In this document: piece after piece, positions 20,581 through 25,847 of the stretch
Layout: the number at the start of each line of letters is the position of its first letter
Numbering within the stretch: position 1 is the stretch's first letter
DNA from: Saccoglossus kowalevskii
Lineage: Eukaryota; Hemichordata; Enteropneusta; Harrimaniidae
Direction of reading: 5' to 3'
DNA: 25,847 nt
Assembly: GCF_000003605.2 (NCBI RefSeq)
Contig: NW_003129751.1
Coordinates: forward strand, 1-25,847
Made by a program: the position numbers and the translations under genes
Notes under the pieces: generated by a model
Told to the model about the DNA's origin: nothing
The model's input: only the letters and a program-made list of their open reading frames with translations
Databases searched by the model: none

Positions 20581-21030
20581 ACCATGCTAGGAGTAGTGGT
20601 ATGAGCTGTCACTATGCTAGGAGTAGTGGTATGAGCTGTCACTATGCTAGGAGTAGTGGTATGAGCTGTCACTATGCTAGGAGTAGTGGTATGAGCTGTC
20701 ACCATGCTAGGAGTAGTGGTATGAGCTGTCACTATGCTAGGAGTAGTGGTATGAGCTGTCACTATGCAAGGAGTAGTGGTATGAGCGGTCACCATGCTAG
20801 GAATAGTGGTATGAGCTGTCACTATGCTAGGAGTAGTGGTCTGAGCTGTCACCATGCTAGGAGTAGTGGTATGAGCTGTCACTATGCTAGGAGTAGTGGT
20901 ATGAGCTGTCACTATGCAAGGAGTAGTGGTATGAGCGGTCACCATGCTAGGAGTAGTGGTATGAACTGTCACTATGCTAGGAGTAGTGGTCTGAGCTGTC
21001 ACCATGCTAGGAGTAGTGGTATGAGCTGTC
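20581..21030 (+). repeat. Module Z, third copy
   Basis: Matches 15335-15784 (offset 5246) and 21811-22260 (offset 1230). A private GGAATAG lies near 20811. The left border is the CCATCCTAGG unit (CCTAGG, AvrII-type) near 20526, also seen at 14830, 16799 and 24456. Confidence 0.83.
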
Positions 21031-21810
21031 ACTATGCTAGGAGTAGTGGTATGAGCTGTAACTATGCTAGGAGTAGTGGTATGAGCTGTCGCTATGCTAG
21101 GAGTTGTGGTCTGAGCTGTCACTATGCTAGGAGTAGTGGTATGAGCTGTCACTATGCTAGGAGTAGTGGTCTGAGCTGTCACTATGCTAGGAGTAGTGGT
21201 ATGAGCTGTCACTATGCTAGGAGTAGTGGTATGAGCTGTCACTATGCTAGGAGTAGTGGTATGAGCTGTCACTATGCTAAGAGTAGTGGTATGAGCTGTC
21301 ACTATGCTAGGAGTAGTGGTCTGAGCTGTCACCATGCTAGGAGTAGTGGTATGAGCTGTCACTATGCTAGGAGTGGTGGTCTGAGCTGTCACTATGCTAG
21401 AAGTAGTGGTATGAGCTGTCACCATGCTAAGAGTAGTAGTAGGAGCTGTCACCATGCTAAGAGTAGTGGTATGAGCTGTCACTATGCTAGAAGTAGTGGT
21501 ATGAGCTGTCACCATGCTAAGAGTAGTAGTAGGAGCTGTCACCATGCTAGGAGTAGTGGTATGAGCTGTCACTATGCTAGAAGTAGTGGTATGAGCTGTC
21601 ACTATGCTAGGAGTAGTGGTCTGAGCTGTCACCATGCTAGGAGTAGTGGTATGAGCTGTCACTATGCGAGGAGTAGTGGTCTGAGCTGTCACTATGCTAG
21701 AAGTAGTGGTATGAGCTGTCACCATGCTAAGAGTAGTAGTAGGAGCTGTCACCATGCTAGGAGTAGTGGTATGAGCTGTCACTATGCTAGAAGTAGTGGT
21801 ATGAGCTGTC

Positions 21811-22260
21811 ACCATGCTAGGAGTAGTGGTATGAGCTGTCACTATGCTAGGAGTAGTGGTATGAGCTGTCACTATGCTAGGAGTAGTGGTATGAGCTGTC
21901 ACTATGCTAGGAGTAGTGGTATGAGCTGTCACCATGCTAGGAGTAGTGGTATGAGCTGTCACTATGCTAGGAGTAGTGGTATGAGCTGTCACTATGCAAG
22001 GAGTAGTGGTATGAGCGGTCACCATGCTAGGAGTAGTGGTATGAGCTGTCACTATGCTAGGAGTAGTGGTCTGAGCTGTCACCATGCTAGGAGTAGTGGT
22101 ATGAGCTGTCACTATTCTAGGAGTAGTGGTATGAGCTGTCACTATGCAAGGAGTAGTGGTATGAGCGGTCACCATGCTAGGAGTAGTGGTATGAACTGTC
22201 ACTATGCTAGGAGTAGTGGTCTGAGCTGTCACCATGCTAGGAGTAGTGGTATGAGCTGTC
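21811..22260 (+). repeat. Module Z, fourth copy
   Basis: Offset 1230 bp (41 units) from the third copy. It carries CACTATTCTAGG near 22113, which recurs near 25533 in the fifth, partial copy. Confidence 0.83.
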
Positions 22261-22890
22261 ACTATGCAAGGAGTAGTGGTATGAGTGGTCAACATGCTAG
22301 GAGTAGTGGTATGAGCTGTCACTATGCTAGGAGGAGTGGTCTGAGCTGTCACTATGCAAGGAGTAGTGGTATGAGCGGTCACCATGCTAGGAGTAGTGGT
22401 ATGAGCTGTCACTATGCTAGGAGTAGTGGTCTGAGCTGTCACCATGCTAGGAGTAGTGGTATGAGCTGTCACTATGCTAGGAGTGGTGGTCTGAGCTGTC
22501 ACTATGCTAGAAGTAGTGGTATGAGCTGTCACCATGCTAAGAGTAGTAGTAGGAGCTGTCACCATGCTAAGAGTAGTGGTATGAGCTGTCACTATGCTAG
22601 AAGTAGTGGTATGAGCTGTCACCATGCTAAGAGTAGTAGTAGGAGCTGTCACCATGCTAGGAGTAGTGGTATGAGCTGTCACTATGCTAGAAGTAGTGGT
22701 ATGAGCTGTCACTATGCTAGGAGTAGTGGTCTGAGCTGTCACCATGCTAGGAGTAGTGGTATGAGCTGTCACTATGCGAGGAGTAGTGGTCTGAGCTGTC
22801 ACTATGCTAGAAGTAGTGGTATGAGCTGTCACCATGCTAAGAGTAGTATTAGGAGCTGTCACCATGCTAGGAGTAGTGGTATGAGCTGTC
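22261..22890 (+). repeat. 630-bp right-domain HOR, copy 1
   Basis: The first 450 bp match 22891-23340 with few differences: TATGCAAGG/TATACAAGG at 22264/22894, GGTCAACATG near 22288 here only, and GTAGTGTTATG near 22937 in copy 2 only. Ordered markers are GAGTGGTCA, GGAGGAGTGG (22330), GAGTGGTGG (near 22481) and GCTAAGAGTAGTAGTAGG (twice). The copies diverge where copy 2 gains a CACCAAGC unit. Confidence 0.86.
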
Positions 22891-23340
22891 ACTATACAAG
22901 GAGTAGTGGTATGAGTGGTCACCATGCTAGGAGTAGTGTTATGAGCTGTCACTATGCTAGGAGGAGTGGTCTGAGCTGTCACTATGCAAGGAGTAGTGGT
23001 ATGAGCGGTCACCATGCTAGGAGTAGTGGTATGAGCTGTCACTATGCTAGGAGTAGTGGTCTGAGCTGTCACCATGCTAGGAGTAGTGGTATGAGCTGTC
23101 ACTATGCTAGGAGTGGTGGTCTGAGCTGTCACTATGCTAGAAGTAGTGGTATGAGCTGTCACCATGCTAAGAGTAGTAGTAGGAGCTGTCACCATGCTAA
23201 GAGTAGTGGTATGAGCTGTCACTATGCTAGAAGTAGTGGTATGAGCTGTCACCATGCTAAGAGTAGTAGTAGGAGCTGTCACCATGCTAGGAGTAGTGGT
23301 ATGAGCTGTCACTATGCTAGAAGTAGTAGTATGAGCTGTC
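22891..23340 (+). repeat. 630-bp right-domain HOR, copy 2
   Basis: Matches copy 1 (offset 630) and 23941 onward (offset 1050). The TATACAAGG variant here recurs at 25264. A GTAGTAGTATG unit near 23326 marks its end. Confidence 0.86.
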
Positions 23341-23940
23341 ACCAAGCTAGAAGTAGTGGTATGAGCTGTCACTATGCTAGGAGTAGTGGTCTGAGCTGTC
23401 ACTATGCTAGGTGTAGTGGTATGAGCTGTCACTATGCTAGGAGTAGTGGTCTGAGCTGTCACTATGCTAGGAGTAGTGGTATGAGCTGTCACTATGCTAG
23501 GAGTAGTGGTCTGAGCTGTCACTATGCTAGGAGCAGTGGTATGAGCTGTCACTATGCAAGGAGTAGTGGTATGAGCGGTCACCATGCTAGGAGTAGTGGT
23601 ATGAGCTGTTACTATGCTAGGAGTAGTGGTCTGAGCTGTCACCATGCTAGGAGTAGTGGTATGAGCTGTCACTATGCAAGGAGTAGTGGTATGAGCGGTC
23701 ACCATGCTAGGAGTAGTGGTATGAGCTGTCACTATGCTAGGAGTAGTGGTCTGAGCTGTCACCATGCAAGGAGTAGTGGTATGAGCTGTCACTATGCAAG
23801 GAGTTGTGGTATGAGCTGTCACTATGCGAGGAGTAGTGGTCTGAGCTGTCACTATGCTAGAAGTAGTGGTATGAGCTGTCACCATGCTAAGAGTAGTATT
23901 AGGAGCTGTCACCATGCTAGGAGTAGTGGTATGAGCTGTC

Positions 23941-24420
23941 ACTATGCAAGGAGTAGTGGTATGAGTGGTCACCATGCTAGGAGTAGTGGTATGAGCTGTC
24001 ATTATGCTAGGAGGAGTGGTCTGAGCTGTCACTATGCAAGGAGAAGTGGTATGAGCGGTCACCATGCTAGGAGTAGTGGTATGAGCTGTCACTATGCTAG
24101 GAGTAGTGGTCTGAGCTGTCACCATGCTAGGAGTAGTGGTATGAGCTGTCACTGTGCTAGGAGTGGTGGTCTGAGCTGTCACTGTGCTAGAAGTAGTGGT
24201 ATGAGCTGTCACCATGCTAAGAGTAGTAGTAGGAGCTGTCACCATGCTAAGAGTAGTGGTATGAGCTGTCACTATGCTAGGAGTAGTGGTCTGAGCTGTC
24301 ACTATGCTAGAAGTAGTGGTATGAGCTGTCACCATGCTAAGAGTAGTAGTAGGAGCTGTCACCATGCTAGGAGTAGTGGTATGAGCTGTCACTATGCTAG
24401 AAGTAGTGGTATGAGCTGTC
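23941..24420 (+). repeat. Right-domain HOR, copy 3
   Basis: Same marker order as 22891-23310 but with an added CTG-started unit near 24271. Private changes are GTCATTATG near 24000, GGAGAAGTGG near 24041, and CACTGTG in two neighbouring units (24152, 24182), which suggests the change spread between adjacent positions. Confidence 0.82.
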
Positions 24421-25110
24421 ACCATGCTAAGAGTAGTAGTAGGAGCTGTCACCATCCTAGGAGTAGTGGTATGAGCTGTCACTATGCTAGGAGTAGTGGT
24501 ATGAGCTGTCACTATGCTAGGAGTAGTGGTATGAGCTGTCACTATGCTAGGAGTAGTGGTATGAGCTGTCACTATGCTAGGAGTAGTGGTATGAGCTGTC
24601 ACTATGCTAGGAGTAGTGGTATGAGCTGTCACCATGCTAGGAGTAGTGGTATGAGCTGTCACTATGCTAGGAGTAGTGGTATGAGCTGTCACTATGCTAG
24701 GAGTTGTGGTCTGAGCTGTCACTATGCAAGGAGTAGTGGTATGAGCGGTCACCATGCTAGGAGTAGTGGTATGAGCTGTCACTATGCTAGGAGTAGTGGT
24801 CTGAGCTGTCACCATGCTAGGAGTAGTGGTATGAGCTGTCACTATGCTAGGAGTAGTGGTCTGAGCTGTCACTATGCTAGAAGTAGTGGTATGAGCTGTC
24901 ACCATGCTAAGAGTAGTAGTAGGAGCTGTCACCATGCTAGGAGTAGTGGTATGAGCTGTCACTATGCTAGAAGTAGTGGTATGAGCTGTCACCATGCTAA
25001 GAGTAGTAGTAGGAGCTGTCACCATGCTAGGAGTAGTGGTATGAGCTGTCACTATGCTAGAAGTAGTGGTATGAGCTGTCACCAAGCTAGAAGTAGTGGT
25101 ATGAACTGTC

Positions 25111-25125
25111 ACTAGTCTAGAAGTA
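25111..25125 (+). other. TAGTCT substitution interrupting the + frame
   Basis: CACTAGTCTAG replaces CACTATGCTAG. The adjacent TG has become GT, with no length change. It places TAG in the + strand frame at 25113. The minus frame stays open. Confidence 0.88.
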
Positions 25126-25350
25126 GTGGTATGAGCTGTCACTATGCTAGAAGTAGTGGTATGAGCTGTCACTATGCTAGAAGTAGTGGTATGAGCTGTC
25201 ACCATGCTAAGAGTAGTAGTAGGAGCTGTCACCATGCTAGGAGTAGTGGTATGAGCTGTCACTATACAAGGAGTAGTGGTATGAGTGGTCACCATGCTAG
25301 GAGTAGTGGTATGAGCTGTCACTATGCTAGGAGGAGTGGTATGAGCTGTC

Positions 25351-25820
25351 ACCATGCTAGGAGTAGTGGTATGAGCTGTCACTATGCTAGGAGTAGTGGT
25401 ATGAGCTGTCACTATGCAAGGAGTAGTGGTATGAGCGGTCACCATGCTAGGAGTAGTGGTATGAGCTGTCACTATGCTAGGAGTAGTGGTCTGAGCTGTC
25501 ACCATTCTAGGAGTAGTGGTATGAGCTGTCACTATTCTAGGAGTAGTGGTATGAGCTGTCACTATGCAAGGAGTAGTGGTATGAGCGGTCACCATGCTAG
25601 GAGTAGTGGTATGAACTGTCACTATGCTAGGAGTAGTGGTCTGAGCTGTCACCATGCTAGGAGTAGTGGTATGAGCTGTCACTATGCAAGGAGTAGTGGT
25701 ATGAGTGGTCACCATGCTAGGAGTAGTGGTATGAGCTGTCACTATGCTAGGAGGAGTGGTCTGAGCTGTCACTATGCAAGGAGTAGTGGTATGAGCGGTC
25801 ACCATGCTAGGAGTAGTGGT
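25351..25820 (+). repeat. Right-edge segment matching 21931-22380
   Basis: Offset 3420 bp (114 units). It includes the CACTATTCTAGG unit, the TGAAC unit, GAGTGGTCACC and GGAGGAGTGG (25750). A second CCATTCTAGG unit occurs here near 25502. The match continues up to the window edge. Confidence 0.85.
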
Positions 25821-25847
25821 ATGAGTTTGGCACTATGCTAGGAGTGA
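25821..25847 (+). other. Irregular last unit at the window edge
   Basis: GAGTTTGGCACTATG has one base more than the expected GAGTGGTCACTATG form, and the window stops at GGAGTGA inside a unit. The first bases of the window (CAGCTAGG for TATGCTAGG) are also off consensus. Both suggest low-quality sequence ends rather than biological borders. Confidence 0.6.

Larger units (their letters stand above)
1..25847 (+). repeat. 30-bp minisatellite array filling the whole window
   Basis: About 860 direct copies of a 30-bp unit. The + strand unit starts ATGAGCTGTCAC, then TATGCTAGG, and ends AGTAGTGGT. It has 14 of 30 G+C, ten G to four C on this strand, and no CpG in the canonical form. Recurrent variants are: CTG for the first ATG; CACCAT for CACTAT; GCAAGG or GCGAGG for GCTAGG; CTAGAAG for CTAGGAG; GAGCGGTCACC, which creates a BstEII-type site and removes the AGCT of other units; CTAAGAGTAGTAGTAGG; and CACCAAGC. 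Substitutions leave most units within a few changes of consensus. No inverted units were seen and neither edge leaves the repeat, so the true array is longer. The organism and locus cannot be identified from this. Confidence 0.98.

Noticed and set aside
1-25847. CRISPR array
   Set aside because: Units are directly adjacent at 30 bp with no unique spacers; variation is scattered substitution within the unit, and no cas-like gene is present.
1-25847. Telomeric repeat, transposon or integrated virus
   Set aside because: The 30-bp unit is far longer than telomeric motifs, there are no terminal inverted repeats, target-site duplications or transposase/polymerase-like frames, and no unit is inverted.
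1-25847. G-quadruplex array
   Set aside because: Only GG pairs are present, with no GGG runs in the consensus; a two-tier structure would be weak and cannot be supported from sequence alone.

Overview
The whole window is one continuous tandem array of a 30-bp minisatellite unit, about 860 head-to-tail copies. There is no unique flanking sequence at either end and no recognisable gene, RNA gene, mobile element, promoter or terminator. The canonical + strand unit begins ATGAGCTGTCAC, continues TATGCTAGG and ends AGTAGTGGT. All units have the same orientation. Because 30 is divisible by 3 and the unit lacks a stop in one frame on each strand, both strands show very long open frames: a 10-residue repeat MSCHYARSSG on + and TTTPSIVTAH on -. 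I read these frames as consequences of the repeat, not genes. Twelve indels that break the 3-base phase are scattered through the array, and variant bases fall at all codon positions on both strands. The Thr/Ser/Pro-rich minus-strand peptide does resemble a mucin-type repeat, so a decayed or expressed mucin-like exon is kept as a weak alternative.

The organism cannot be named from this sequence. A multi-kilobase array with nested higher-order repeats (HORs) and almost no CpG in the canonical unit fits a eukaryotic satellite/minisatellite locus. The CpG-to-TpG/CpA variant pairs suggest a genome with CpG methylation, such as a vertebrate or plant; this is inference.

Layout: (1) 1-1500, mixed units with three +1 slips. 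(2) 1501-6540, a left domain built by segment duplications of 2490, 389 and 4558 bp offset; four copies carry the same 1-bp deletion scar. (3) 6540-8667, a transition zone sharing a segment with 15.8-16.1 kb and ending at a 9-bp partial unit. (4) 8668-13740, a central HOR domain with three related blocks (offsets 1797 and 2460-2490 bp). (5) 13746-16764, a second module set that reappears at 19.5-20.5 kb, plus a 1050-bp-offset duplication. (6) 16765-18052, a rearranged segment ending in the same 9-bp scar as 8667. (7) 18053-20510, a mosaic with a 417-bp tandem duplication. (8) 20511-25847, a right domain with 630-, 1050-, 1230- and 3420-bp-offset duplications, running into the window edge.

No genes act together here. 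The information lies in the order of the unit variants, which records unequal exchange, slippage and conversion-like events. Long arrays can be collapsed or mis-joined in assembly, so the exact copy order is only as reliable as the reads behind it.
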